This document shows positions 8,613 through 18,694 of a stretch of 64,000 nucleotides of DNA, piece after piece. The stretch spans positions 62,001 through 126,000 of the forward strand of contig NZ_JAFCJK010000009.1 of the NCBI RefSeq assembly GCF_018131005.1, in the 5' to 3' direction. Every line of letters begins with the position of its first letter. Positions within the stretch are counted from its first letter, which is position 1. The position numbers and the translations under genes were made by a program. The stretch is from Bradyrhizobium lablabi (GTDB lineage: Bacteria; Pseudomonadota; Alphaproteobacteria; Rhizobiales; Xanthobacteraceae). The notes below the pieces were generated by a model. That model did no database searches, was not told the DNA's origin, and saw nothing but the letters and a program-made list of their open reading frames with translations.

Positions 8613-8888
8613 ATGACGAAGATTTCCGCGCTCGCGACCGCAACTGCCATCGCCTCCCTGCTGCTGATCGGTTCGGCCGTCGCGCAGACCCCTGCACCAG
8701 CGGCCAAGGACGCCGCTGCACCCAAGACCGAGACCAAGGCGCCAGCCGAGAAGAAGCAGCGTAGCGCTACATCGCTCGAGTGCTCCAAGGAAGCCGACGC
8801 CAAAGGCTTGCACGGCAAGGAGCGCAAGAAATTCCGCTCCGAATGCAAGAAGGAAAAGGCAGCCGCCTCGCAACCCGCCGCGAAGTAA
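8613..8888 (+). CDS. PsiF-repeat periplasmic protein
   Basis: 91 residues: a signal peptide cut near AVAQ (residue 25), an Ala/Pro/Lys linker, then one PsiF repeat (SLECSKEADAKGLHGKERKK) with its two cysteines. PsiF is phosphate-starvation inducible in Escherichia coli; the biochemical role is unknown. E. coli PsiF has two repeats and this has one. A strong hairpin follows the stop. Confidence 0.8.
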   Translation: MTKISALATATAIASLLLIGSAVAQTPAPAAKDAAAPKTETKAPAEKKQRSATSLECSKEADAKGLHGKERKKFRSECKKEKAAASQPAAK

Positions 8889-8898
8889 TTTGAGTGTT

Positions 8899-8920
8899 AC
8901 CCTCCCCTTGAGGGGAGGGT
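8899..8920. terminator. Strong hairpin after the PsiF-repeat gene
   Basis: ACCCTCCCC and GGGGAGGGT form a perfect 9-bp stem around TTGA, 10 bases after the stop. No T run follows, so termination is likely but not certain. Confidence 0.6.
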
Positions 8921-9008
8921 AGGTTCACTTCGTCAAACGTTTTCCCCGCGCAATGCTGCAATCGCGAGATGCATTTGTCGCGCGGGTATGGATTTGCCAT
9001 AAGACGGC

Positions 9009-10094
9009 GTGACCCTGATCCGCGCTTCGATGGCGTCAGCCATTCCCGACCGCTCCAAAGTCCTGAACGGGCTCGAGACCCTCGTCATCGGCGCCGCTGG
9101 CGGTTTGCTGTTTTTATGGGCGGAGCTGCCAGGAGGACTGATCTCCGGCGCGATGTCCGCGGTCGCCATCGCCGCGCTGATGGGCCGGCCGCTCGCGGTG
9201 CCGCCGGTGCTGACGCAGGCGGTGCTGTTGCTGCTCGGCATCTCGCTGGGATCGCTGGTGTCGCAGCAACTGCTCCAGCACATGAGCTCCTATCCGCTCA
9301 CCATCGGCCTCTTGGCGCTTGCGACCTTCTGCTCGACCTTCGGCTCGAGCTTTTACCTGCAGCACGTCCACGGCTGGGATCAGACCTCGGCGTTCCTCGC
9401 CGGCAGTCCTGGCGCGCTGTCGCAAATCACCGTCCTCGCCGCGGAGAAGGGCGCCGACGTCGCGGCGATCGCTGTGGTGCAGACCATCCGCGTGATCATT
9501 CTGACCGCGGCGCTGCCGCTCGTGCTGGCATTGAGCGGAGTGACCCACGCAGCACCGCCGCCGCTGCCGACCGCGGCTGCGTCCCCGCCCGGCCTCGCGG
9601 TGCTGATCGCGGCCTCGATCGGCGTCGCGCTGTTGCTGCGCCGGGTCAAATTTCCGGCGAGTTGGATGTTCGGCGCGATGCTCGCCTCAAGCCTGCTGCA
9701 CGGTGCCGGCGTGGTCGATGGCGGCCTGCCGCCCTGGATCCGCAACGTCGCGCTGGTCGGAATCGGCGCCCTGATCGGCAGCCGTTTCGCGCGGATGAAA
9801 ATTTCGACCCTGCTCAGCCATGTCAATGCCGGCCTCGGCTCGTTCGTGATCGCGATTCTCATCTCCGCGATTTTCGTCGCGGTGATCGCCTTTGCCACCC
9901 ACGTGCGCCTCGGCGACATCGTCGTCGCCTTTGCCCCCGGCGCGATGGACGCGATGCTCGCGCTGGCGTTGACGCTGCACATCGACCCGATCTTCGTCGG
10001 CGCGCATCATCTGTCGCGCTTTGTATTCGTCACGATCACGACGCCGGGTATCATCCATCTGTTCGGACGGCCGCAGGACGATGTGGACGATTAG
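9009..10094 (+). CDS. AbrB-family (PF05145) integral membrane protein
   Basis: 361 residues from GTG; an in-frame ATG at 9030 is possible. Two similar halves each carry about five hydrophobic segments with the repeated Gly-rich motif (GGLISGAMSA and PASWMFGAMLAS), followed by SPGALSQ and APGAMDAM. This is the AbrB/ammonia-monooxygenase-like membrane family, not the AbrB DNA-binding fold. Transport or regulation has been suggested for the family but the substrate is unknown. Confidence 0.82.
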   Translation: MTLIRASMASAIPDRSKVLNGLETLVIGAAGGLLFLWAELPGGLISGAMSAVAIAALMGRPLAVPPVLTQAVLLLLGISLGSLVSQQLLQHMSSYPLTIGLLALATFCSTFGSSFYLQHVHGWDQTSAFLAGSPGALSQITVLAAEKGADVAAIAVVQTIRVIILTAALPLVLALSGVTHAAPPPLPTAAASPPGLAVLIAASIGVALLLRRVKFPASWMFGAMLASSLLHGAGVVDGGLPPWIRNVALVGIGALIGSRFARMKISTLLSHVNAGLGSFVIAILISAIFVAVIAFATHVRLGDIVVAFAPGAMDAMLALALTLHIDPIFVGAHHLSRFVFVTITTPGIIHLFGRPQDDVDD

Positions 10095-10116
10095 GTCGTC
10101 GAGGGCGAACGAAAAC

Positions 10117-10653
10117 TCAGGCCTTCGCCGTCCTCGCCACGCCCCACGCCGCGAGCGCGGCCATCAGGAGCGAGATCAGCACGTTGTAGCCCGCAAGCGA
10201 GAGCCCGAGGAAGCGCCATTGCACCTCGTCGCAACGGACCACCTTCACGGTCTCGAGCCGCTCCAGAAGATTGCCGGCGCTGCCAAGATTGACGATCGGG
10301 CCGGAGCAGTCGGTCGGCCCCTGCCAAAATCCCCATTCGACGCCGGCGTGATAGGTGGCGAGCCCGGCGTTCGCCAGCGCGGCGAGTCCGAGGATCGCAA
10401 GTCCGGCGAGCAGCAGCGGCCGCGGCGCGCCCCGCCCCGCCGCGAACGCCACCAGTACGCCGAGCGGGACTGCGAGATAGTGGGCGTAGCGCTGTTCGAG
10501 ACACAGCGGACAGGGCAGGATCTCCAGCACGAGTTGGAAGAACCAGGCCCCGGCGAGCGTCGCCGCCGCGATCAGGGCAATCGCCGAGGCCGCCACGAGC
10601 GCGGGATTGCCCGCTGCGGTCCCTTGCGAGGTGTCGGCGGTGGCGAGCGTCAC
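10117..10653 (-). CDS. dsbB: Disulfide bond formation protein B
   Basis: 178 residues from a GTG preceded by AGGAG. Four transmembrane helices are visible. The first periplasmic Cys pair is in LPCPLCLEQR. The second pair is formed by the cysteines in TDCSGP and VRCDE. Both match DsbB, which passes electrons from DsbA to quinone in the inner membrane. The periplasmic loop carries the expected Trp/Gln-rich stretch. It converges on the AbrB-like gene. Confidence 0.87.
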   Translation of the reverse strand: MTLATADTSQGTAAGNPALVAASAIALIAAATLAGAWFFQLVLEILPCPLCLEQRYAHYLAVPLGVLVAFAAGRGAPRPLLLAGLAILGLAALANAGLATYHAGVEWGFWQGPTDCSGPIVNLGSAGNLLERLETVKVVRCDEVQWRFLGLSLAGYNVLISLLMAALAAWGVARTAKA

Positions 10654-10838
10654 GGCTGGTCTCCTGCGAGCATGGTCATATAAGCCAATACCGGATTTGT
10701 GCGCGATCGGGTTGGTATCTCTCTGAAACAGGGCCGTCGAGGCAAGCGACAATCACATCCGCGCGGGTTGACCGGAACAGATCGACCGCTATAGTCCGCC
10801 GGCTTCGCGACCGGGCCCTCACACCCCGCATCACGAAG

Positions 10839-10923
10839 GCCCCTGTGGCGGAACTGGTAGACGCGCTCGACTCAAAATCGAGTTCCGCAAGGAGTGCTGG
10901 TTCGATTCCGGCCAGGGGCACCA
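10839..10923 (+). tRNA. tRNA-Leu (CAA)
   Basis: The acceptor arm GCCCCTG pairs with CAGGGGC. The anticodon stem CTCGA/TCGAG encloses the loop CTCAAAA, giving anticodon CAA (10873-10875), which reads UUG. A long variable arm, GGTTCGATTCC T-arm and encoded CCA end complete a class II leucine tRNA. An integrase remnant lies about 210 bases downstream. Confidence 0.95.
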
Positions 10924-11134
10924 ACTAGGCTGTTCAAGCACGTTCCGAAGCGTCCGCAACCGTCCGCCCTGTGCTCCGAAGCCCTTGAGAAAAAGGCACT
11001 TCCACGTACATCGGCGTTCATCACCGTTTGTTCTCATCCGATCCCAGCCGTCCGATTTGTTGGTATTTTTATTGGTATCGGGAGAACAAACGTTCACGGC
11101 GACTTTCGCAATTCCGAACCAAGGAATTGAGCAG

Positions 11135-11305
11135 ATGGCCCGCAAGAACGGTGGCGCGTGCGCCAACCCCAAGCAGGTCAGGACTGACGTCGACTGCCCC
11201 GCCGCCCGACCGAAATTCGACAACGGCGCGCGAAGCCCCGCCAAGATTTCCGACGTGACCGGCGGACGGCAAAGACCGAGCAGCGTGGAGCGTCAGCCTC
11301 TCTGA
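11135..11305 (+). pseudogene. Tyrosine-integrase N-terminal remnant
   Basis: An ATG at 11135 opens MARKNGG. The stretch TDVDCPAARPKFDNGARSP then AKISD matches the arm-type N-terminus of rhizobial phage/island integrases, which continue into GGGLYL. Here the frame breaks at that point and no catalytic domain follows. The position just downstream of a tRNA-Leu 3' end is the classic site for such a gene. The fit is by remembered pattern, so moderate confidence. Confidence 0.5.
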
Positions 11306-11448
11306 ACCAGGGGGTGGCATCGAACTCAATGCAGCGGACACTATCGGAGGTATGGCAACTCGCGTGGATCATTACTTCCTCCATTCGCCGGCCAGCAACC
11401 AGCGCTGACATCGCGTTTGACAGTCTCACATCGCCGCCTCGCACGCTC

Positions 11449-14400
11449 TCAGGCTTTGACCAGGTCCCCCAGCAGGTTCGCCGCCACCGTCAGCTTGGCG
11501 AGTGTCAGGCCGCTAGCAGCAATCTCCTCGACCGAGCGGCGGATGCGCGTCGCTTCGGGATGGGCCGCGAGCCAGGTCTCCACGGCCTGCTGCCCGGACT
11601 GGCCGCTTGCCAACATATCCGCGACAAGTCTTCTTTCGGCGCCAGCGATCTGCTCGACGGCGCGATCGATGGCCATGCGCTCGAAATAATCGTTCGCCGG
11701 CACGCTGCGTGCGGCCGCGGTGATCCGGTCGAGACGGAAATTCGCCTGGGCGGCGAAGAAAGTCGCGGCGGCGTCGCCGATCGGGCGAGTGGTACGCTCC
11801 GCAACCGTCACGATATCGGGTGCCGAGACCAGAGCGTCGAGATCGGCGAGTTCGCCGGCAAGGCCGGCCGGGACACCGGCATCGGTCAGGTCCTGCCGAC
11901 GCTTGGCACGTGCGCCCTGCAAGTCCGGCGGCAGGGCGGTGTCGAGCCCGGCGACGATCTGGCGGATAGCCGGACCGAAGCGCGCGACGACGGCCTCCAG
12001 CCCGTCCTTGAAATCGACATTGCGCACGTACCAGACCATGCGGGAAAGCAGGAGGTCTTGCACAGAAGCGTAGAGGGACAGCTGCACTTGGCCGTCGATG
12101 CAGGTATCGAGTGCATCGATCGCGTCATTGAGCCACTTCAGTCCGTAGCATTCATCTACCGCCACGTAGGCCATGACGATGGTAGGGATATCGGCGTCCG
12201 TCTCGTCGATCAGGCGCACCACACAGCCGGGGCCGCCGCGGTTGATCACCGCATTGGCGAGGCTGGTCGCGATGATTTCCCGCCGCAGGCGATGGATTTC
12301 GACCGCGGTCGGGAATTTGTCTTGAACCTCGCGCGGAAAATACTGAGAGAGTTCGCGGGCAAGATAGGGATCATCGGGCACGCTGGTGGCGAGCAGGTCA
12401 TCATAGAGAGTCAGCTTGGCGTAGGCGAGCAACACCGCGAGCTCGGGCCGCGTCAGGAACTGGCCGCGCCGTGTGCGCTCGGTGAGAGCCGCGTCATCGG
12501 GCAAGAACTCCACCGCGCGGCTGAGCAAACCGCGCTGCTCGAGCGACTGCATCAGGCGGGCGAGGAAGCCGGTCTCGGCCACGCCCTTGCGCTCGGCGAG
12601 CGAGAGCGCCAGCGTCTGCAGATAGTTGTTGCGCAGCACCAGCGCGCCGACCTCGTCAGTCATCGCGGCAAGCAGGTTGTTGCGGTCAGTAGGGCTGAGG
12701 CGCCCCTCGCGCTCCAGGCGCGCCAGCGCGATCTTGATGTTGACCTCGACGTCGGACGTATTCACGCCGGCCGAATTGTCGATCGCGTCGGTGTTGAGCT
12801 TGACGCCCTTCTGCGCCGCTTCGATGCGGCCGCGCTGGGTGACGCCGAGATTGGCGCCTTCGCCGATCACCCGAGCGCGAACATCGCTGCCGGTGATGCG
12901 GATCGGATCGTTAGCGCGGTCGCCGGCCTGATCATCGCTCTCTGCCGATGCGCGGATATAGGTGCCAATGCCGCCAAACCAAAGGAGGTCCGCGCGCGCC
13001 TTCAGGATCGCCGTCATCACCTCGAAAGGCGTGGCTTGCGGCTTGTCGAGATCAAGTAGGGTGCGCACCTCGGGAGCGAGCGGGATCGCCTTGAGCTGGC
13101 GCGAGAACACGCCGCCGCCTTGCGAGATCAGTGACTTGTTGTAGTCCTGCCAGCTCGATCGCGGCAGGTCGAACAGGCGCCTGCGTTCGGCGAAGCTGAT
13201 TGCCGGATCGGGGGACGGATCGATGAAGATATCGCGGTGATCGAAAGCCGCCACGAGCCTTGTCGCCGGCGAGAGCAGCATGCCGTTGCCGAAGACGTCG
13301 CCGGACATGTCGCCCACGCCCACGGCGGTGAATGGCATCGTCTGGATGTCGGTGCCGAGCTCGCGGAAGTGCCGCTTGACTGCCTCCCAGGCGCCGCGTG
13401 CCGTGATCCCCATCTTCTTGTGGTCGTAGCCCTGGCTGCCGCCGGAGGCGAAGGCGTCGCCGAGCCAATGGTTCTTCTCGGCTGAGATCGCGTTGGCGAC
13501 GTCGGAGAAGGTGGCGGTGCCCTTGTCGGCGGCAACGACCAGGTAAGGGTCGTCACCGTCATGGCGCACGGTGGATTCGGGCGGCACGACGATGTCGCCA
13601 TCGAGATTGTCCGTGAGTTCGAGCAGCGAGCGAACGAAGATGCGATACGCTTCGGTGCCTTCTGCGAGCCAGGCATCGCGATTGGAAGGCGGAGGCAGCC
13701 GTTTGGGCACGAAGCCGCCCTTGGCGCCGACCGGCACGATCACGGCGTTCTTGACCTGCTGCGCTTTCACCAGGCCGAGAATCTCGGTGCGGAAATCCTG
13801 CGGCCGGTCGGACCAGCGCAAGCCGCCGCGTGCGACCTTGCCGAAGCGCAGGTGGATACCTTCGACACGAGGTGAATAGACGAAGATTTCGTAGAGAGGT
13901 CGTGGAGCGGGCAGGTCGTCGATCCGGCGCGCATCGAACTTGAAGGAGATCACCGGACGCGGATGTCCATCCTCGCCGATCTGCCACAGATTGGTGCGGA
14001 TGGTTGCCTGCACCAGATTGGTGAAGCGGCGCAGGATGCGGTCTTCGTCGAGCGAGGCGACGGATTTGAGCTGCTCCTCGACCTCGGCGAGCAGGGCCAC
14101 CTCGCGTGCCGAGCGCTCGGCGTCCGTTGTGGCGAGGCGCGGATCGAGGCGGGTCTGGAACAGCGCGACGAGGTTGGCCATGATCGCGGCGTTCTTGCGC
14201 AGGGTTTCCCACATGTAATCCTGGGTAAACGGAGCGCGGATCTGGTGCAGATAGCGTGACAGCGCCCGGATGGTCGAGACTTCCCGCCAGCCCAGGGCGG
14301 TGCGCAGGATCAGGGCATTATAACCATCGGATTCGGCGCGATCGCCGACCACCGCCATGATCGAGGCTTCCAGACGATGGCTGAATTCCGGGCTGATCGC

Positions 14401-16269
14401 GATCGGCTGGCCGTCGCTGGTCTCGATCGTCATGTCGTGAAGCCAGACCGGCGGAGGCGCCGGCATGGCGCGGGGGGCAATCTGATAGGTGCGCTCGTTG
14501 ACCACGCGCAAGCCGTGATTTTCGATCACGGGCACGCGATAGGATAACGACAGGGGCGCGCCGTGCGAGAATACCTTCAATGCGAAGCGCCGGGAATCGC
14601 CCTCGCTTTCATCGCGGTGAACGGAAATCGCCACCGGATGCGTTGGCGTGAGCCTTTCGATGGTGGCGATGTCGGCGATCGCCTGTTCCGCGCCGAACAC
14701 CTCGGTATAGCCGCCGCTAAAGGCCTGGGCATATCGGCTGGTGAGCATGCGCGCCCGCATGCCGTCGGTCGACGCGGCGAGCGCGCCCTTCAGCTTGTCG
14801 GCCCAGGTCGCAGCGATGGCGCTGATCCCGGCTTCGAGGGTGGCGCGCTCGACGGTGGGAGTTTCGCCTTCATAGCGTCCGATGATGTAGTGGACGCGCG
14901 CGAGCGCCCCTTCAGGGAATGAAACGTAGGAGGCTGACAGGGTCCCCCTGTAGGCCTGCGACAGGAAGGCACCGACGCGCATGCGGACGTCAGTGTCGTA
15001 TTTCTCGCGCGGGATGAACGTGAGAATGGAGACGAAGCGATCGAACTTGTCGACCCGCGCCAGCGCCCGGACGCGCGGGCGCTCGTAGAGGATCAGAATC
15101 TCTATGACGAAATTGTAGAGAGTGTCGACGTCGATCTGGAACAGTTCGTCACGTGGATATTCTTCGAGGATATGCATGAGTGCCTTGCCCGAATGACCGC
15201 TCGGGTCGAAGCCCGCGCGCTGGAGCACCCGCGAGACCTTGTGGCGGACATAAGGAATCTGTCGCACCGAGCGGGTATAGGCGCCCGAGGTGAACAGGCC
15301 GACGACGCGCAATTCGCCCTCGAGCCGGCCGTCGGGCGTATAGAGCTTGATACCCACATAGTCCATCCGGATGCGGCGATGAACGCGGCTACTGACATTG
15401 GCCTTGATGACGATCAGCAGGGTCGGCTCGCGCATAAACTCGCGAATTTCCGGCGTCATCACCACCATTTCGCTGCCGCGGCGCAGGACCTTCACGTCGG
15501 GATCGCGCAAGATCCCGAGTCCTTCGCCGGTAGTAATGTCGTCGGACGCGTCGCTGTCGGGCGAGAAGCGATATTCGCGCACGCCCAGGAAAGTGAAATT
15601 GTCCGCGCAGAGCCATTGCAGGAACTGGTTGGCTTCGGCGACCTCGTCGATCGGCAGTGGCGGCGGATTGGAAGAGAAAGTCTTGATCGCTTCTTCGACG
15701 CGGTCACGCATGGCGCGCCAGTCGGTGACGCAGGCGCGGACGTCGTTCAACGTCCTGGTGAGGCCGTCGATCAGCTTCTGGCGATCAACGTCGGCGTCCA
15801 GGCGGGTGATGTGGAGATGAATCAAGCTTTCGCGCGTCCCCCTTGCTCCCTCCGGCAGTGCTTCGCCATAGAAACGGAGCAGTTTGCCCTGGTCGTCACG
15901 CTCCACGGCGATGATCGGGTGAGCGACGAGGCTGACTTCGATGCCCTGCTCGGCAAGTTCCGTCATGGTGGAATCGAACAGGAAAGGCATGTTGTCGTTG
16001 AGAATCTCCAGCACGGAAATCTCGCGCCCGCCCGGCAGCACCGGATTGACGACGCGAATATCGGCGCCACCGGCCGTGCGCCGCTGCACATGTTCCCAGG
16101 CTTGCTCTGCCAGGAGGGCAAGCGATGCGGCGTCGTAATTGGCGAGATCCTCGATATTGGTATAGCCGAACAAGGGCTCGGCAAAGGCCCGCGGGCTCTT
16201 GCCCGGCTGCACGCTGCCCGCTGCATCGCGGATCAGTGTTACCCGGGCCCTGTCGTCTCGCCACGCCAT
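11449..16269 (-). CDS. NAD-dependent glutamate dehydrogenase, large (GDH-160/180) type
   Basis: 1,606 residues, normal for this family. It oxidises glutamate to 2-oxoglutarate and ammonia with NAD. The start MAWRDDRAR is set by GGAGGATACA just upstream; longer in-frame starts lack a site. The N-terminal half holds the ACT-like regulatory region (residues about 1-650). The catalytic core includes PVGAKGGFVPK near residue 846 with the active-site Lys, and the GDMSGDVFGNGML loop about 150 residues further. The C-terminal helical domain is complete. It stands alone. Confidence 0.95.
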   Translation of the reverse strand: MAWRDDRARVTLIRDAAGSVQPGKSPRAFAEPLFGYTNIEDLANYDAASLALLAEQAWEHVQRRTAGGADIRVVNPVLPGGREISVLEILNDNMPFLFDSTMTELAEQGIEVSLVAHPIIAVERDDQGKLLRFYGEALPEGARGTRESLIHLHITRLDADVDRQKLIDGLTRTLNDVRACVTDWRAMRDRVEEAIKTFSSNPPPLPIDEVAEANQFLQWLCADNFTFLGVREYRFSPDSDASDDITTGEGLGILRDPDVKVLRRGSEMVVMTPEIREFMREPTLLIVIKANVSSRVHRRIRMDYVGIKLYTPDGRLEGELRVVGLFTSGAYTRSVRQIPYVRHKVSRVLQRAGFDPSGHSGKALMHILEEYPRDELFQIDVDTLYNFVIEILILYERPRVRALARVDKFDRFVSILTFIPREKYDTDVRMRVGAFLSQAYRGTLSASYVSFPEGALARVHYIIGRYEGETPTVERATLEAGISAIAATWADKLKGALAASTDGMRARMLTSRYAQAFSGGYTEVFGAEQAIADIATIERLTPTHPVAISVHRDESEGDSRRFALKVFSHGAPLSLSYRVPVIENHGLRVVNERTYQIAPRAMPAPPPVWLHDMTIETSDGQPIAISPEFSHRLEASIMAVVGDRAESDGYNALILRTALGWREVSTIRALSRYLHQIRAPFTQDYMWETLRKNAAIMANLVALFQTRLDPRLATTDAERSAREVALLAEVEEQLKSVASLDEDRILRRFTNLVQATIRTNLWQIGEDGHPRPVISFKFDARRIDDLPAPRPLYEIFVYSPRVEGIHLRFGKVARGGLRWSDRPQDFRTEILGLVKAQQVKNAVIVPVGAKGGFVPKRLPPPSNRDAWLAEGTEAYRIFVRSLLELTDNLDGDIVVPPESTVRHDGDDPYLVVAADKGTATFSDVANAISAEKNHWLGDAFASGGSQGYDHKKMGITARGAWEAVKRHFRELGTDIQTMPFTAVGVGDMSGDVFGNGMLLSPATRLVAAFDHRDIFIDPSPDPAISFAERRRLFDLPRSSWQDYNKSLISQGGGVFSRQLKAIPLAPEVRTLLDLDKPQATPFEVMTAILKARADLLWFGGIGTYIRASAESDDQAGDRANDPIRITGSDVRARVIGEGANLGVTQRGRIEAAQKGVKLNTDAIDNSAGVNTSDVEVNIKIALARLEREGRLSPTDRNNLLAAMTDEVGALVLRNNYLQTLALSLAERKGVAETGFLARLMQSLEQRGLLSRAVEFLPDDAALTERTRRGQFLTRPELAVLLAYAKLTLYDDLLATSVPDDPYLARELSQYFPREVQDKFPTAVEIHRLRREIIATSLANAVINRGGPGCVVRLIDETDADIPTIVMAYVAVDECYGLKWLNDAIDALDTCIDGQVQLSLYASVQDLLLSRMVWYVRNVDFKDGLEAVVARFGPAIRQIVAGLDTALPPDLQGARAKRRQDLTDAGVPAGLAGELADLDALVSAPDIVTVAERTTRPIGDAAATFFAAQANFRLDRITAAARSVPANDYFERMAIDRAVEQIAGAERRLVADMLASGQSGQQAVETWLAAHPEATRIRRSVEEIAASGLTLAKLTVAANLLGDLVKA

Positions 16270-17565
16270 TGTATCCTCCATTTGCCGTGCCGTCCGACCG
16301 CCGTCGCGATCATCAGCTTGATTCTGGAGTGCATCTGTTCGAGGGGCGTCGCCTTCCGCGATCGGCGCGTTACACAAATCCCGGTCCCAAAGCTTCGACC
16401 GCTTGCAACGACGATACTACGATCCCGGAGTGAAATCCGCACGCTGTCGTGAGGCATGCGGAGATGCCCTATGACAGCATTCTGAGGCAGACGCTGGCGG
16501 CCGCAACCGCATTGAAGGCAGAAAATCGCAAGCAATTTCAATAAATTATAAGTTTTGTTATTTTGCTTTGAATGACGCGCCATTGTTCGACTTTGCACGA
16601 GGTCGTTGCCGATCATCGGCGAGTAGGCGCCGTATCAAGCCGCCCGTGGCCGCACCTCGAACCTGCTGCGGCTACGGCCGCAAAGCTAAGGACTGTTGCG
16701 GCGCCGGCAATGGACACGATGGACCAGGGCAGAAGCGACGGCAGGTGAATGCGCAGCTGGCTGATATCGAGCGTGTAGCGCGACTGTCTCGGCTATCACA
16801 CGCATGTCGTGCTCGAGACGAATGGCATCATCCTCAAAAGGAGCCGGCCTGACTTTTGACGCGCGCCGCGTTTCCGATATCTGGGGATTCGATACTGACT
16901 TCCTCGCGAACCGTCGATCCGCCGGAGAGGCGCCGGCCGAGCGTTTCGACAAAACGATCGTAGCGCTCAGCGCCCTTCGCACGTGCTGCAGGTCTCGACT
17001 GTTCCGGAATTGCAGGTGTCGACGTCAACCAAAAGCGAATGAACAGCGCTATTTGACCGTTGACATAAGTCAAAGTACTTCGCTCGCTCAGGCAAATGAT
17101 TTGTCGGAGTTCATCAAGGATTGCTGGTCTAGCATGAATCAGTAAGCCAACCTGTCTTGATCCACTCGGAGTTCCCGCGTGCGAAATCGGCGAGCCAACA
17201 GATTCAGGTGGCCAGCAGATTCTCTGCTCACATCGCGTCGCGAAGCGAAGAACTTCCTCTACGATTCCGAGCATCAGTGCATGACAGAATTTCCGGTACC
17301 TGACGCGCAAGATTATGGGGCATAATGAGACTTCGAGACCTGTAGCGACTGCTGGTGCCCATCCCGAGGTGGTCCTCATGGACCCGTTCGAGGCGAGATC
17401 GGCGCCGATCTCTTTCTACGATACCGGGCTAGCGGGATTGGTCTCCCTGGATCATCAATTCCGCTTGGTATTATCGATCAGTGCGGCGGCCTCGACGTGG
17501 GGGCTGGTGCTAGCGGGCACGAGTAGCATCGAAGCGTCAGTAAGCCGTTCTTAGTGCTTCGATAG
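16270..17565. other. Long gap without a recognised gene
   Basis: About 1.3 kb of AT-richer, low-quality sequence. Open frames up to 181 codons occur on both strands, but none has recognisable protein character. It is probably decayed DNA. Confidence 0.4.
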
Positions 17566-17715
17566 ATGAACACGATCGAAAGCCTCGATGCGATGATGAT
17601 ATGTTACGGAAATTCACCGGAGCTTGCAGTCCAATGGATCAAGTATCAACCTAGCGGCCTGATCCGGGCATTCGGCTGCGTTCCTAGCAAAGCCCGATGT
17701 CTGAGCGATTCTTGA
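17566..17715 (+). CDS. Possible 49-residue protein
   Basis: A short frame beginning MNTIESLDAMMICYGNSPEL and ending CVPSKARCLSDS. Its middle looks protein-like (AVQWIKYQPSGLIRAFG), but there is no clear ribosome site and no recognised family. It could be the tail of a decayed gene. Confidence 0.25.
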   Translation: MNTIESLDAMMICYGNSPELAVQWIKYQPSGLIRAFGCVPSKARCLSDS

Positions 17716-17743
17716 TGAGAGGGTTGTGCACGGGGAGACAGGG

Positions 17744-18694
17744 ATGCCAATTGTCGCTGCGAACGGAATCAAACTAACGTACGACGAGGTGGGCGACGCG
17801 AAAGCCCCGGTAATCTTGCTCATCATGGGTCTCGGCACGCAGATGATTGCGTGGCCCGAGGCATTCTGCGTCGCGCTCGCGCGACGCGGGTTTCGCATCG
17901 TGCGCTTCGACAATCGCGATATTGGCCTCTCGACGAAGTTTGAGACGGCGGCCCCGATCGACCTCGCGGGGGCCTTTGCGCGAGCGATGGCTGGGAAATC
18001 GGTCGACGCCCCCTACACGCTCGACGACATGGCGGCGGATGCCATAGGCCTCATGGACGCGCTCGGCATCGGCAATGCCCACGTGGTCGGCGCTTCGATG
18101 GGAGGGATGATCGCCCAGATCATCGCGGCCAGGTTCGCAAATCGCACGCGGAGCTTGACGTCGATCATGTCCTCGAGTGGCGACCCTAGCCTGCCGCCAG
18201 GCAAGCCCGAGGCGACGTCGGCGCTGCTTGCTCCCCGTCCTCATCCTGACGACCGCGAAAACGTTATCAAGGCGGGCATGACGATCCTTCGTGTCATTGG
18301 TAGCCCGGGTTTTCCGACGTCGGAGGCAGATCTTCGGGCGAAGGTCGAGCAGGCGGCCGATCGCTCATACTATCCACCCGGAGCTGGGCGCCACCTGCTG
18401 GCGATCCTTGCATCTGGGAGCCGGGTCGAACTCCTCAAGCAGATCAGGGTCCCGACACTGGTGATCCATGGCGCCGACGATCCGCTCGTTCCAATCCAAG
18501 GGGGCGAGGACACCGCCAGGCATATTTCTGGTGCTGCACTGAAGATCATTCCAGGTATGGGACATGATCTGGCAAACGGTCTCGTGCCCATCCTTGTCGA
18601 AGCCATTGCGGATCATTGCCTCGCAGTGGATGCAACACAGGTCCGCGGCAGTGCTGGAACGGCCGTAGCGAAAGATTCGAAAAATGTGCCCTGA
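17744..18694 (+). CDS. Alpha/beta hydrolase (proline-iminopeptidase/esterase-like)
   Basis: 316 residues from the ATG at 17744, which follows GGGGAGACAGG; an upstream GTG at 17726 is less likely. The core is ILLIMGLGTQ, then FDNRDIGLS, the nucleophile elbow GASMGG (Ser near residue 118), the acid in HGADDPLVP and the His in GMGHDL. The order and spacing are canonical. The substrate is unknown. The next hydrolase overlaps its 3' end by 11 bases, so the two are coupled. Confidence 0.85.
   Translation: MPIVAANGIKLTYDEVGDAKAPVILLIMGLGTQMIAWPEAFCVALARRGFRIVRFDNRDIGLSTKFETAAPIDLAGAFARAMAGKSVDAPYTLDDMAADAIGLMDALGIGNAHVVGASMGGMIAQIIAARFANRTRSLTSIMSSSGDPSLPPGKPEATSALLAPRPHPDDRENVIKAGMTILRVIGSPGFPTSEADLRAKVEQAADRSYYPPGAGRHLLAILASGSRVELLKQIRVPTLVIHGADDPLVPIQGGEDTARHISGAALKIIPGMGHDLANGLVPILVEAIADHCLAVDATQVRGSAGTAVAKDSKNVP

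Noticed and set aside
11314..13059. 581-codon open frame on the plus strand
   Set aside because: Antisense to the glutamate dehydrogenase gene; no protein motifs.
15172..16452. 426-codon open frame on the plus strand
   Set aside because: Antisense to the N-terminal part of the glutamate dehydrogenase.
16834..17379. 181-codon minus-strand frame
   Set aside because: No family features; several rare-looking stretches; the region appears non-coding.
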